Shown: piece by piece, positions 27,084 to 36,777 of the stretch | Numbering within the stretch: the first letter of the stretch is position 1 | How the letters are laid out: every line of letters starts with the position of its first letter | Origin: Pseudoalteromonas sp. T1lg23B | GTDB taxonomy: Bacteria; Pseudomonadota; Gammaproteobacteria; Enterobacterales; Alteromonadaceae | Assembly (NCBI RefSeq): GCF_002964665.1 | Contig: NZ_PQBZ01000042.1 | Coordinates: 431,097 to 495,096 of the forward strand | Direction of reading: 5' to 3' | Length of the DNA: 64,000 nucleotides | Notes under the pieces: generated by a model | Seen by the model: the letters and a program-made list of their open reading frames with translations, nothing else | What the model was told of the DNA's origin: nothing | Database searches by the model: none | Program-made: the position numbers and the translations under genes

Positions 27084-29876
27084 TCTTCGTTCCCCATGTC
27101 ACTCGTCGGAAAAGTAAGCCTAAGATCAGAGCATATAGCCAATATCCAAAACTACCACTCCCTCCATCATCTATATTATTCGCTGGTGGAGGTGTGCGTA
27201 CATTAACTGTAACCGTTGCTTGAGCCGATTCACCATTGCCATCACTGATAGAGTAAATAATTTGCTCTTGGCCTGTGAAGCTACTAGCTGATTGATACAT
27301 AATGGTGTTTCCAGAGACGGTTGCGGTGCCCGTTCCTTCATACAGTAGTTCTACAAGTGTCAATGTGTCACCATCAACATCACTATCGTTGGCAAGCACC
27401 TCTATGGTTGTTTGCACACCTTGAGTGGCTGAAACAGAGTCATTACTCGCCACTGGCGCATCATTGACCGCCGTTACTGTAATTTGTGTTGTAAAGTTGG
27501 CACTAGCACCTTGCTTATCACTGATTGTAAGGGCACTTCTAATAACCCATTAAAGTTGGCATCGGGCGACACCACATTTGCGTTAAAGGTGTATTGCTCC
27601 CCAGCCAGAATGGTAAGCGTGAACTCACTGCTGTCTACATCTAATACTTCAAACTGCGACACAGCAAGCGTGATCGTCTGATCTTCATTCATTGTCAAGG
27701 CCACCTGAGTGAGTACCTCAGGTGCATCGTTAACTGGCGTGACCTGTATCTTCGCCGGATAACTTGTGGTGGTTGTGCCATCGGTCAACGTAATATTTAC
27801 GGTGAGTTCACCATTGAAGTTTGCCGCTGGCATGATGGTGTTGCCAGAGAAGGTATAATTAGTACCGGCAATCACACTCAACGCCAATTGAGAATCGGCT
27901 TGTTGATTCACCACACTAAACTGTGACGCCTCCAAGGTGACGCTCGTATCTTCAGCTGTTGAGATCGTTTGCTGAGAGGTCACGGCAAGACTTGGCGATA
28001 AATCAAACTCAGGAGACAGAGCGTAAAAAATGCTGGTGGCACACATAACCATCACCCGTGCTTTATTGTCTTGACTGCCAATCAAAGTAACTTGCTGCTG
28101 GCCATCATTAGGCGTACCAGATAACAATAGCTGACTTTGCGAAGCATCACTGTTAGTTTGCATAATATCGACATTGGCACATGACACTGGCGCCTGATTG
28201 GTCCCAGCTACATTCCAGCTTACAGTAATTTGATTATTTTCATCTGCCGAGCTGCTTTGATCTGGGGCAGTAATAACAAATGGACCTGCCGCCGAAACGG
28301 TCGTCACACTTGCAGTATCGAAACTTACCCCTCCGTTACCATCTCGAACAACCAATCTAAAGGTCATGGTTCTGTCTGTGGTTGGGTAGCCATCCCCTTT
28401 GGTAACTTGACCAGAAATCACATCAGCCAATAATGGAAAGTATCTTGTTGCTGAGGTGCTTGGCAGATAAGGTCGGAACATCGGCCCTTCACCATTGTCT
28501 TTCAAATCCTCAGCACTTGAAGTCGGTGAGCCTAAATCCAACTGTTCCCACGAGTATGTCAAAGTGTCATTACTATTGGCATCAGTTGCCGAGCCTGTAA
28601 GCATAAATGGCGTGTTTATTGGGATCACATGATCAGCTTTAGCGTCAGCTACTGGAGCTTTATTGCCGTCATCTTGTAACGAACCACATGTCGCTCCTGA
28701 GCCTTGCGTAAGGTGGGAGTGTATCTCATCAATGCTGTAGGAATGGAACATCGCAATGGAGTTTGAGTCTAGATTTTCCGACCCGCAAATCCCAGCGTAG
28801 GCCATAATGGTAATACCACTGCCTGGTTCATACGCTGCGTTGCTAACGCGAGTCGAGCATGACCCTGCTGAGCCATTATAGGTATGATTTGCACCAAACT
28901 GGTGGCCTAATTCATGGGCAACATAATCTACATCGAATGCATCACCTTCTGGTGTCCCAATTCCGGTCATCCCCATCGCTTTACCACTGTCATCACAAAT
29001 AACACCCAAAGCAGCTAATCCAGCTCCTGAGGTTGCCATCAGATGGCCAACATCATAGTTACTTGAGCCAATGATGGTGTCTATCTGATTTTGTACTTCT
29101 GTGAGCGTATCATCTAATTCGCCGTTATCGTACGGGTCATTCTCGGTAAAAATCAGTGCATCATTATTTGCTACTAGTTCGAGTCTAACGGCAATATCTG
29201 TTTGGTATATTTGATTGACTCGGTTAATCGTCGTCACGATGCCATTTAACGCTTGAGTCTTGCCACCAAAATAGCTGGTATATTCATCACTGGTGGTGAC
29301 TGCTAATCGATAGGTCACCATTTCTACTGTACCACCGTTACCAATTAATGGGCCTCTTTGCTGCAACGTATTTAGGGGCATATCGCTTTGCAGCGCCACG
29401 ACTTCATCATGCCAAGGAGCATCACGATTACCCTTTTCATACACTTTGTAGTTACCATAGCTCGGATCTACATATAAAACGCGCTCGTCGGTCTGATAAA
29501 AAGCATAAAAACCGTTTGGTCCAATATCGAAACGACCGGTATTTTGTGCAACACCAACTTGGTGCCCTGAAAAACTGCGGATCATGGGATATTTCTGTGC
29601 CAACGCAGGGGCCATAATGGGGTCATAACGTATGACATATTCGAGCAACCCACCACTACCATCAGGCAATGCAATAGTCATGTTGGCACCTTTTTCGGCA
29701 AGCGCGATTAGATCACTCGTTAATTTTTGATGGTTTACGCTATAGTGCTGCCCTATAGCCGATTTAGATTCACCTTGAGCATGTACTTGCGTAGTTTGCC
29801 ACTGCCAACTGTTGGCATAACTGGTGATAGAAACGAAAAAGGAACATAACAAAAGCAAAGAACGGTTCATATGCAT
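27076..29876 (-). pseudogene. Reprolysin-like metalloprotease with GlyGly-CTERM tail, split by a frameshift
   Basis: Two overlapping frames make one protein of about 933 residues. The first (27474-29876, 800 codons) has a signal peptide (about 1-22), a pro-region, and a zinc protease domain with HELGHQFGANH (HExxHxxGxxH, 321-331). PKD-like and two cadherin-like beta domains follow. After FNGLLEVP the frame goes wrong, while the other frame continues the domain (LTISDKQGAS) into the second part (27076-27473). That part holds a further Ig-like domain, GGSGS, one membrane helix and Arg-Arg, a GlyGly-CTERM sorting tail for rhombosortase/type II secretion. One lost C in a run at 27531-27533 explains the break. 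It may be a real mutation or an assembly error; without it the gene is intact. Confidence 0.8.
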
Positions 29877-29965
29877 CTCCGCATAAAAGACATTAAAGCA
29901 CAGTATAGACTTGGCTTATGAATTTGCGCATATTTGACGTTCAATGCTGTGTTAAAAACAAGTGA

Positions 29966-31465
29966 TTAGCAATCGTTGTAAAGCTTCTGCAAGCGGCTAG
30001 TAACACCGTTTGTCCAACCAAAACCCTGTTGCACTTGATACTCGCCCCCACCAGCTGTTTTTTGTGGCTCGCACACATTGTATTTTTCCAATAAGCAATG
30101 GCGAGTGACAAAATCCTGTTTCACCATATTTAGCCACCGCAGGGCAATAGTTTGCGCTAGCTCAAATTGACCATAATCTCTCAACCCTTTTATTGCAAAC
30201 CAATGTAGTGGAGCCCAGCCATTAGGGCTATCCCATTGCTGAGAAGTTTTACTTAGGCAACTGACCAATCCACCTTGGCGTAGAAACTTGCTATTGAGCT
30301 GCTCTCCAATCAATTGCGCTTGTTGCACACTGGCAATACCCGCATAAAGTGGCACACATCCCGCTAAACTCAATACCTCAGAACGCTTATTGTTTGCTAA
30401 GTCATAGTCACAGAACCAGTTATGTTCATCGCTCCACAGTAGTTGTTCAATTGCTTTTTTTCGTAATTGTGCACGCTTTTGGAAAGCGTCGGCATGTGTG
30501 GTTTCATCGAGCATAGTTAGGCACTGTGCTAGCGTGCCTTCCAACAAATAAAGTAAAGCGTTTAAGTCAACAGGTACTCGGTTTGTAGTATTAATACTGA
30601 GTAAACTTGTTGGGTCGTCTAGCCATCGAGCGCTAAAGTCCCAGCCTGACTCACATGCAGCCCTAATATTACGAAAAAAAGATTCACGTTGTGGCTGTGG
30701 TAATTTGTTCGCATCAGTAATATCTTCAGCATATGACTCTGGTCGAGGTTCAGGCTTATCATCCCAATAGCGATTCAGCTGCATTCCATTAAACATCTTT
30801 ACTACTCGGCGATGAGCACTATTATTTTGCGCTAATTGCTCCTCTCCTTGATGCCAAAAGCGATGTTCTTGGCGCATTGCTTCAACCATGCGTTCAAGCC
30901 ATTTAGTATCGGACTTTTTGTACGGTAGTAGCAACTTGATCATCAGTGCCAATACAGGAGGTTGAGAACGGCTGGTATAGTAAATTCTGTTGCCATTAGG
31001 CACACATCCATAACGCGCAATCAGGCTCACAAAGTTCTCTACCATGGCTTCAATAAGTGCAACATTGCCACTATCTTCTAGACCCAGTGCGGTAAAGTAA
31101 CTATCCCAATAGTAGATTTCATTGAATCGACCGCCAGGCACCACATAGTCATGCTCTAAAGTTAACAATGAATTATTGGTGGTATTAAATGCCGTTCGCT
31201 GTAGTTTTGGCCAGAGCGTCTTAATATACTTAGCAACAGAGTTCAGCTCTCCAAGCGCTTGTAATTCAGGCTGTGCCGCAAAGGTAAAATGCGCATCGAC
31301 AAAACGTCTCAGAGCCTCACTGTCCATAGGTAAATCAAGCTGTTCATAAGCTTGCTGTGCATTGGCCCAGCTACTCTTGGGAATGGCATCAGCAAACACC
31401 TTACTATCAGCAAAAATACCGCTTAGCTGCACATCTTTAAACAAGGTGCAATATTCAAACTTCAT
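29966..31465 (-). CDS. treF: Cytoplasmic trehalase (GH37)
   Basis: 499 residues without a signal peptide. Trehalase signature 1 PGGRFNEIYYWDSYF (110-124) and signature 2 QWDSPNGWAP (near 408) are intact. GH37 trehalase cleaves trehalose to two glucose molecules by inversion, and TreF is the cytoplasmic form, consistent with import of intact disaccharide. It begins 9 bases after the MFS transporter gene, in an operon whose promoter carries a LacI-type operator. A different alpha-disaccharide cannot be excluded. Confidence 0.88.
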   Translation of the reverse strand: MKFEYCTLFKDVQLSGIFADSKVFADAIPKSSWANAQQAYEQLDLPMDSEALRRFVDAHFTFAAQPELQALGELNSVAKYIKTLWPKLQRTAFNTTNNSLLTLEHDYVVPGGRFNEIYYWDSYFTALGLEDSGNVALIEAMVENFVSLIARYGCVPNGNRIYYTSRSQPPVLALMIKLLLPYKKSDTKWLERMVEAMRQEHRFWHQGEEQLAQNNSAHRRVVKMFNGMQLNRYWDDKPEPRPESYAEDITDANKLPQPQRESFFRNIRAACESGWDFSARWLDDPTSLLSINTTNRVPVDLNALLYLLEGTLAQCLTMLDETTHADAFQKRAQLRKKAIEQLLWSDEHNWFCDYDLANNKRSEVLSLAGCVPLYAGIASVQQAQLIGEQLNSKFLRQGGLVSCLSKTSQQWDSPNGWAPLHWFAIKGLRDYGQFELAQTIALRWLNMVKQDFVTRHCLLEKYNVCEPQKTAGGGEYQVQQGFGWTNGVTSRLQKLYNDC

Positions 31466-31474
31466 GAAAACCTC

Positions 31475-32737
31475 TTAGGCAGCAATAGGATGCGCAGGCG
31501 TACTACGCTGTTTAAACAGAAACACTGACACTACCAGCAAACACAGTGGGACAAGCGCGCTATAGAATGCATGCTGACCACTAAAATGCTGAAAAATATA
31601 GCCTGTTAGAATGGAGCCCGTGGTGCCGCCAAGTGCTGAGAAAATAACAATCATCCCAGTCATAGACGCATGTTGGTGTTTCTCTAAACTACTCAAAATA
31701 ACTGAATTTAACACCGGATAAATAGGAGCCATAAGTAGCCCAATCATGGGCATCAAGTATGCTGCCAAAGGCGCGTCAAATACAGAGCTGACCGTTTGCT
31801 GTGTGATGCCCTGTGTTAAAGGTAGAGTTAATAAAATTAATCCCCCCATTGCCACCAAGCAGATATTAAGTAACACATACCAATGGAGGTGTTTAAGGAT
31901 TTGGCCCGCGAGTAAACGCCCCACAGCCAAGCTTGCTGCAAATATACTGGTCAACTGCACACTCACATCCACTGGTAAGTGTAAAATTTCATTGTTAAAG
32001 GTGGGTAGCCAAGTGCCTACTCCTTGCTCTATCAAAACGTATAAAAATGCAGAGATGATAAATACCAGCACCAAAGGTTGAAAGCTAAGTTTCAACATTG
32101 CGGCGAATTCGCCGACTATACTGCTATCCGATGGCAATGTTTGTTTTGCGATTGGCGCAAGACTAATAGTTAATACACACACCAAACTCAGCAAGGCGAG
32201 TATGTAATAAACGCTTAGCCAATCTAAAGCATCGCTTTGCGGCGTAATAAAGAAGCTGAAAATCCAATAGCCGCTGAGCACACCAACCATAAAAATACCT
32301 TCAATGGTGTTCAGTAGCGCGGAATGAGACGAAGGTGAATCACTTAACTGCCCAACTAAGGCATACACACTAATTTTCACAACAGCAAAAGCACAACCCA
32401 CAACGGCAAACAATATTTTAAACGCATAAAACTGGCCGATTTGTGGCGTAACCAAACATATTAGCATCACGGCAGCCAAAGCCATCAACAGCGCTAGTTT
32501 ATAGCCAAAACGTGGGATCATGGAGGCTACCAAGAATGACATGATGGCAATGGAAAGGTCTTTAAAACCTTCTAAACTGGCGGCCTGTGTTTTGCTCACG
32601 GCAAAACTGTTTATTGATTGCAGGATCACGGTTCCCACGCTGTTAAGCAACACCGCGAATAAAAAGTAGCAGGCCATCATAGCCAGTATGATCCGTGCTC
32701 TTGATGCATTGCTTAACGTAGTTGGTGCATCTGTCAT
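31475..32737 (-). CDS. MFS sugar transporter (probable trehalose permease)
   Basis: 420 residues with twelve predicted helices and the MFS arrangement of two six-helix bundles. The N-terminal bundle resembles the FucP-like sugar:proton symporters. It lies between the LacI regulator gene and the trehalase gene and is the first gene of the operon. The substrate is inferred from its neighbours: a trehalose or related disaccharide that a TonB receptor brings through the outer membrane. The start at 32737 has the right family length. Confidence 0.8.
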   Translation of the reverse strand: MTDAPTTLSNASRARIILAMMACYFLFAVLLNSVGTVILQSINSFAVSKTQAASLEGFKDLSIAIMSFLVASMIPRFGYKLALLMALAAVMLICLVTPQIGQFYAFKILFAVVGCAFAVVKISVYALVGQLSDSPSSHSALLNTIEGIFMVGVLSGYWIFSFFITPQSDALDWLSVYYILALLSLVCVLTISLAPIAKQTLPSDSSIVGEFAAMLKLSFQPLVLVFIISAFLYVLIEQGVGTWLPTFNNEILHLPVDVSVQLTSIFAASLAVGRLLAGQILKHLHWYVLLNICLVAMGGLILLTLPLTQGITQQTVSSVFDAPLAAYLMPMIGLLMAPIYPVLNSVILSSLEKHQHASMTGMIVIFSALGGTTGSILTGYIFQHFSGQHAFYSALVPLCLLVVSVFLFKQRSTPAHPIAA

Positions 32738-32790
32738 AAGCTTGAACTCATTTATATTGAATGAATCAAAGTCTAGCCTTGCAAAAATTA

Positions 32791-32810
32791 ATTTGCAATC
32801 GTTTGCAAAT
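32791..32810. promoter_or_regulatory. LacI-type operator before the MFS-trehalase operon
   Basis: 20-base near-perfect palindrome, left half ATTTGCAAT, centre CG, right half TTTGCAAAT, with one mismatch. It lies about 55-75 bases upstream of the MFS start. The core TTGCAA-CG-TTGCAA matches the operator upstream of the TonB receptor. Confidence 0.75.
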
Positions 32811-32846
32811 TAATTTCTGTCATTACAAGTTTAGCTAGTGTCGTTG

Positions 32847-33854
32847 CTAACTGGATTGACGACACAGCAACTCAATATCAATTTCTTGAGAATCAACAAC
32901 TTCGTTATTCAACTGTGCCAATAGTTTAACCACTAGCATTTTAGCGGCTAACTGCGTATTTTGCCTGATGGTAGTCAATGACGGATGGCTGACATCCGCC
33001 ATACCAATGTCGTCAAAGCCAACCAAACGTACGTCGTTTGGTACGCTGATATATCTTTCTTTCAGTGCCTTAAGTGCGCCCAACGCAACCATATCACTGC
33101 AGGCAAAAATACCATCAAAAGTGAGCCCTTCAGTTCTAAGTAATTGATTAATGGATTCATATGCAGCATGACTGGTGATATCTATTTTAACGGTTTGCTG
33201 TTGGCACTCACCTTTCACTTGTTCAATCGCGGCTTTAAATCCACGATATCGCTCGCTTATCTCAGCGTGACCAGGATCGCCTAAAAACAATAGATTAGAT
33301 GCCCCTCGCGCAATCAAATGCTCAGTGGCCAACAAACCACCTAAATAATTGTCACTGCCAACAATTGGATAATCGCTCGGGGTTTTAGGATCGCCCCATA
33401 CAACCAGAGGAGCCCCCTGCTTAGCCGCCTGCTCAATACGCCTTTGTTGCTTACCTTGACCGACCACAATCAAGCCATCGGCTCGGCGTCCATCAATAAA
33501 ATACCCATACCAATCATCCCCAGCCATGTAGGAATTAGACAGCAAAAGCTCATAACCTTGACGGTTAACTGCTTGATTAATATCACTAACAACTTTTAAT
33601 AAGAACGGGTCATCAATCGACTGCTCGGTATTGGCCTCTAAATTTATGACCACTGCAATTACTTTGGTTTTTTGCAGCCTTAAACGACTTGCTGCGGTAT
33701 TGAGCGTAAAATTGTGCTCTTTGGCAAGCTGTTGAATGTGCTCTCGGGTTGCTTGTTTGATCACAGGATTATTATTTAACGCCCGTGAAGCGGTTGAGGT
33801 TGATACCCCAGCAAGCTTTGCTAAATCCACCAGCTTTAATTTCTTCTGCTCCAC
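32847..33854 (-). CDS. LacI family regulator of the trehalose locus
   Basis: 335 residues. The helix-turn-helix LKLVDLAKLAGVSTSTASRALN and hinge AASRLRLQKTKVIAVVI lie at the N-terminus. The rest is the sugar-binding core ending in the usual FDDIGMADVSHPSLTTI segment. It lies between two LacI-type operators of the same sequence, one before the MFS-trehalase operon and one before the TonB receptor gene, so it is the likely repressor of both. Location and sequence suggest trehalose or trehalose-6-phosphate as inducer, which is not shown. Confidence 0.85.
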   Translation of the reverse strand: MEQKKLKLVDLAKLAGVSTSTASRALNNNPVIKQATREHIQQLAKEHNFTLNTAASRLRLQKTKVIAVVINLEANTEQSIDDPFLLKVVSDINQAVNRQGYELLLSNSYMAGDDWYGYFIDGRRADGLIVVGQGKQQRRIEQAAKQGAPLVVWGDPKTPSDYPIVGSDNYLGGLLATEHLIARGASNLLFLGDPGHAEISERYRGFKAAIEQVKGECQQQTVKIDITSHAAYESINQLLRTEGLTFDGIFACSDMVALGALKALKERYISVPNDVRLVGFDDIGMADVSHPSLTTIRQNTQLAAKMLVVKLLAQLNNEVVDSQEIDIELLCRQSS

Positions 33855-34010
33855 TGTAACCTCTTCGATTCAAATCTCACCGCTTCACTAACTTATTGAG
33901 AAGATAGCATATTACTGAGCAATACTGATTAATTAATTGGCATTATATCGCAAATGTGCAGCGGTTATTAGCCACAACAAAACAAGGTATGTGCAAAAAG
34001 TTGCATAAAA

Positions 34011-34034
34011 GTTATTGCAAACGTTTGCAATAAC
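34011..34034. promoter_or_regulatory. LacI-type operator before the TonB receptor gene
   Basis: A perfect 24-base palindrome with half site GTTATTGCAAAC centred at 34022/34023, about 130 bases upstream of the receptor ATG. It lies in the 308-base divergent region between the LacI gene and the receptor, so it could also control the LacI gene. The rest of this gap shows no other clear feature. Confidence 0.8.
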
Positions 34035-34162
34035 CTCTATTTTAATTTCAGCGCCATCTATAAACTCCCTATTGCTGGGTTACAAACTTAGTCTTTAGCG
34101 CTAAGTTTAGGGAGTGGCGCACACAATTATATGAACCATATGACAACAAAAGGGGCTTTCCC

Positions 34163-36409
34163 ATGCGCAAACTCAAGCAATATTCGTTGCTCGCTTCAGC
34201 CATAGCTGCGGTTTTGAGTAATCAAGCGATAGCACAAGACGAACAAGCTAAAGAACAAAAAGTCGAAACTATCGTAGTATCAGGTACAGCCGGTGGACGC
34301 GGTATCAGAAAGATCGATGCCGGCTTCGCCGTTACCAACATTGACGCGGTTAAGATAGACAAACTCGCGCCAAAAAGTACCGCTGATCTATTAAAAGCTG
34401 TACCGGGTATTTGGGTAGAAAGTTCAGGCGGTGAGTCTGGTGCGAATGTGTTTGTGCGTGGTTTCCCAGGTGGTGGCGACGCGCCATTCTTAACCGTGAG
34501 CCTACAAGGTTCACCCGTTTACCCTGCACCAACACTTTCATTTTTAGAAAATTCTTCAATTTTCCGTTTAGATGAAACCATTAGCATGATGGAAGCCCTA
34601 CGCGGTGGTCCAAACCCTGTAGTCTCAAATGGTCAACCGGGCTTAACTACCAACTTCCAACTAAAACGCGGTAGTGAAGACACTGAAGGTACGTTTAAAT
34701 ATACCACCAGCGACTATGGCCTACAGCGCCTTGATGCCGTGCTAAGTGGTGAATTAAGTGACGATTTATATTACATGGTGGGCGGCTATATTAAACGCTC
34801 ATCGGGCATTCGTGATGCTGGTTTTACCTCTGAACGCGGCCAGCAGTTCACCATCAACTTAACCAAAGAGTTGGATAACGGTGAAATTAATGTTTATACC
34901 CGTCAGACCGATGATACCGGCGCTTGGTACTTACCTACTCCACTTAATGTAGACGGTGTTGACGCTGAATATACACAACTGGGTACCCTAAACCGCCAAG
35001 CCGTTATTTATGCAGGTAGCGATGAGGCGATGGAAATCGACTTGGGTGAAGGTCGCGGCTGGAAAGGTCACATCTCTGGCGGTAGCATCAAGCTAGAACT
35101 AAAAAATGGCTGGCACTTAATTGACCGCTTCAACCTAACGCAGGGTGAAGCAAATACTTATGGTCTAGTACCTGCGGGTAGCGCAGAACTACTTAAAGAT
35201 ATTGCTGACAATGGCCAAGATGCAAAAGGCGCTGTTACGGGCACTATGTATGAAGGTGATACCTATGTACAAAGTATGGGCCGTTGGGTCGTATTAAAAG
35301 ATATCGAGTCATTTACCAACGACTTAGCGTTTAGCAAAACCTTCGACAGATGGGATAGTGCTTATGGCCTTTACAGCGCATCAACGTCGGCAAAAGACTG
35401 GTGGAGCCTAGGTAATGCGGCCTATTATGTGCTCGAAGCTGGTGGTGAAATGCTGGATGGCATTGAGTGTAACACCAGTGTCGATGGCTGTGCTTGGAAC
35501 TACGACATCAACAGCACGGGTGATGCGACAACGCTTGCGTTTTATACCACGCAAAGCTACCGAGCTACCGATGAACTTACATTCGATCTAGGCCTGCGCT
35601 CTGAGCGCCATGAAGTGAATTATTCCGTCGATGAAGACCTTAACGGCACTATTGATAAGTCGGTTGACTACAGCGCCCGAAAAACATCTTGGACGCTAGG
35701 TGCTGACTACAAGCTAGCCGATGACATGGGTGTTTTTGCGCGCCTTAATAAAGGCTATAAAATGCCTTACTTCGATGATTTTAGGGATAACTTTGGCGTC
35801 TATGAAGCCGGCGAGCAGCTAATCAAAGAAATCACACAAGCAGAGCTGGGCTTTAAGTATATGGGTGATAACACCGACTTTTTTGCCACTGTGTTTAGCA
35901 ATGAAGTGCAAGGCGACACATTCGTTCGCAGACCTGGTGAGCCTGCTGAAATTTTAACCAACGAAGCTTTGGGCATCGAGTTTGATTATAACTACAACCA
36001 TGAGTCTGGATTTTCAGTTAACTTAAACGCAACTGTGCAAGATACCGAAATCACTGAAAGTCCTGACAATGAAGGTAATGAGAGTCAACGTCAGCCTAGT
36101 TGGCAAATTCGTGTTACGCCAAGCTATGACTTCGAGCTAGCTGGTATGTTTGCCACAGTTTACGGCACATTCTCAGCAGTCGATGACCGTTACGGCAACA
36201 ATGAAAACACCGTTACGCTTGAAGGCTATGAAAAGCTTGACCTTGGCTTGATAGTCGAGCCAGCAGAAGGTGTAAAACTGCAATTGGCAGCGGACAACCT
36301 CACTGATGAGCAAGGTATCACCGAAGGCGACCCTCGTAATGTCAATGCGCCAAATGGTCGCTATATTATGCCTCGCAGCATCAAATTTAGCGTCAGCTAC
36401 AGCTTTTAA
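34163..36409 (+). CDS. TonB-dependent outer-membrane receptor
   Basis: 748 residues. The signal peptide ends near AIA-QDEQ (residue about 25). A TonB-box-like segment VETIVVSG follows, then a plug (about 45-170: SADLLKAVPGIWVESSGGES, VFVRGFPGGG) and a barrel of many alternating strands, ending in IMPRSIKFSVSYSF with the terminal Phe needed for outer-membrane assembly. It is the outer-membrane gate of this locus. Control by the LacI operator upstream predicts import of trehalose or a related glucoside. It is monocistronic with a terminator after it. Confidence 0.85.
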   Translation: MRKLKQYSLLASAIAAVLSNQAIAQDEQAKEQKVETIVVSGTAGGRGIRKIDAGFAVTNIDAVKIDKLAPKSTADLLKAVPGIWVESSGGESGANVFVRGFPGGGDAPFLTVSLQGSPVYPAPTLSFLENSSIFRLDETISMMEALRGGPNPVVSNGQPGLTTNFQLKRGSEDTEGTFKYTTSDYGLQRLDAVLSGELSDDLYYMVGGYIKRSSGIRDAGFTSERGQQFTINLTKELDNGEINVYTRQTDDTGAWYLPTPLNVDGVDAEYTQLGTLNRQAVIYAGSDEAMEIDLGEGRGWKGHISGGSIKLELKNGWHLIDRFNLTQGEANTYGLVPAGSAELLKDIADNGQDAKGAVTGTMYEGDTYVQSMGRWVVLKDIESFTNDLAFSKTFDRWDSAYGLYSASTSAKDWWSLGNAAYYVLEAGGEMLDGIECNTSVDGCAWNYDINSTGDATTLAFYTTQSYRATDELTFDLGLRSERHEVNYSVDEDLNGTIDKSVDYSARKTSWTLGADYKLADDMGVFARLNKGYKMPYFDDFRDNFGVYEAGEQLIKEITQAELGFKYMGDNTDFFATVFSNEVQGDTFVRRPGEPAEILTNEALGIEFDYNYNHESGFSVNLNATVQDTEITESPDNEGNESQRQPSWQIRVTPSYDFELAGMFATVYGTFSAVDDRYGNNENTVTLEGYEKLDLGLIVEPAEGVKLQLAADNLTDEQGITEGDPRNVNAPNGRYIMPRSIKFSVSYSF

Positions 36410-36430
36410 TTAACCCCCTCCTTGGATCAC

Positions 36431-36460
36431 AAGCCCAGTTGCCCAAACTGGGCTTTTTTA
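36431..36460 (+). terminator. Intrinsic terminator after the TonB receptor gene
   Basis: 10-bp stem AAGCCCAGTT/AACTGGGCTT (36431-36440 and 36446-36455) and a run of six T residues. Confidence 0.9.
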
Positions 36461-36533
36461 TTTTTAGCGTTCCTATTTGAAACCTATTTCTCTGTCTTAA
36501 GAATGGCCAAGTTCCCATAACCACTGTGTTTAC

Positions 36534-36735
36534 GATTTGGCTGATATCGCCGAACACGACTATAGTCTTGCTGTAGCTGAAACTAGTAGTTAAGGAATCA
36601 GCGGTAGGCGGCCTGACAGAGCTAAATGCTGAGTTAGAAATGTGTAGTGACTCGATTCACAAAGCAAAAATTAAATTTTATTGCGATTACGGTGAACTTT
36701 CAGGCGATGACTTTCGTAAGTCTGGCTACGGATGA
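36534..36735 (+). pseudogene. Possible remnant of a type I restriction methylase (HsdM) C-terminus
   Basis: Two short frames in series resemble the end of HsdM. The first reads DLADIAEHDYSLAVAE and stops at 36591. The second, in another frame, reads GLTELNAELEMCSDSI and on to YCDYGELSG before TGA at 36733. HsdM proteins commonly end with an EHDYSL-like block and then an LNAEL coiled helix. This is a weak, memory-based match. The stretch fills most of the gap between the TonB receptor and the CHRD gene, and a terminator sits at its end as if it were once a gene. Confidence 0.35.
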
Positions 36736-36753
36736 TTTTTTATCATCCTTTTT
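36730..36753 (+). terminator. Intrinsic terminator at the end of the remnant
   Basis: 7-bp stem GGATGAT/ATCATCC (36730-36736 and 36742-36748) with five T after it, ending 25 bases before the CHRD start codon. It lies in the 5' region of the CHRD gene, so it may act as an attenuator. Confidence 0.55.
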
Positions 36754-36777
36754 AACCCAATCTACAGGATGAGTATA

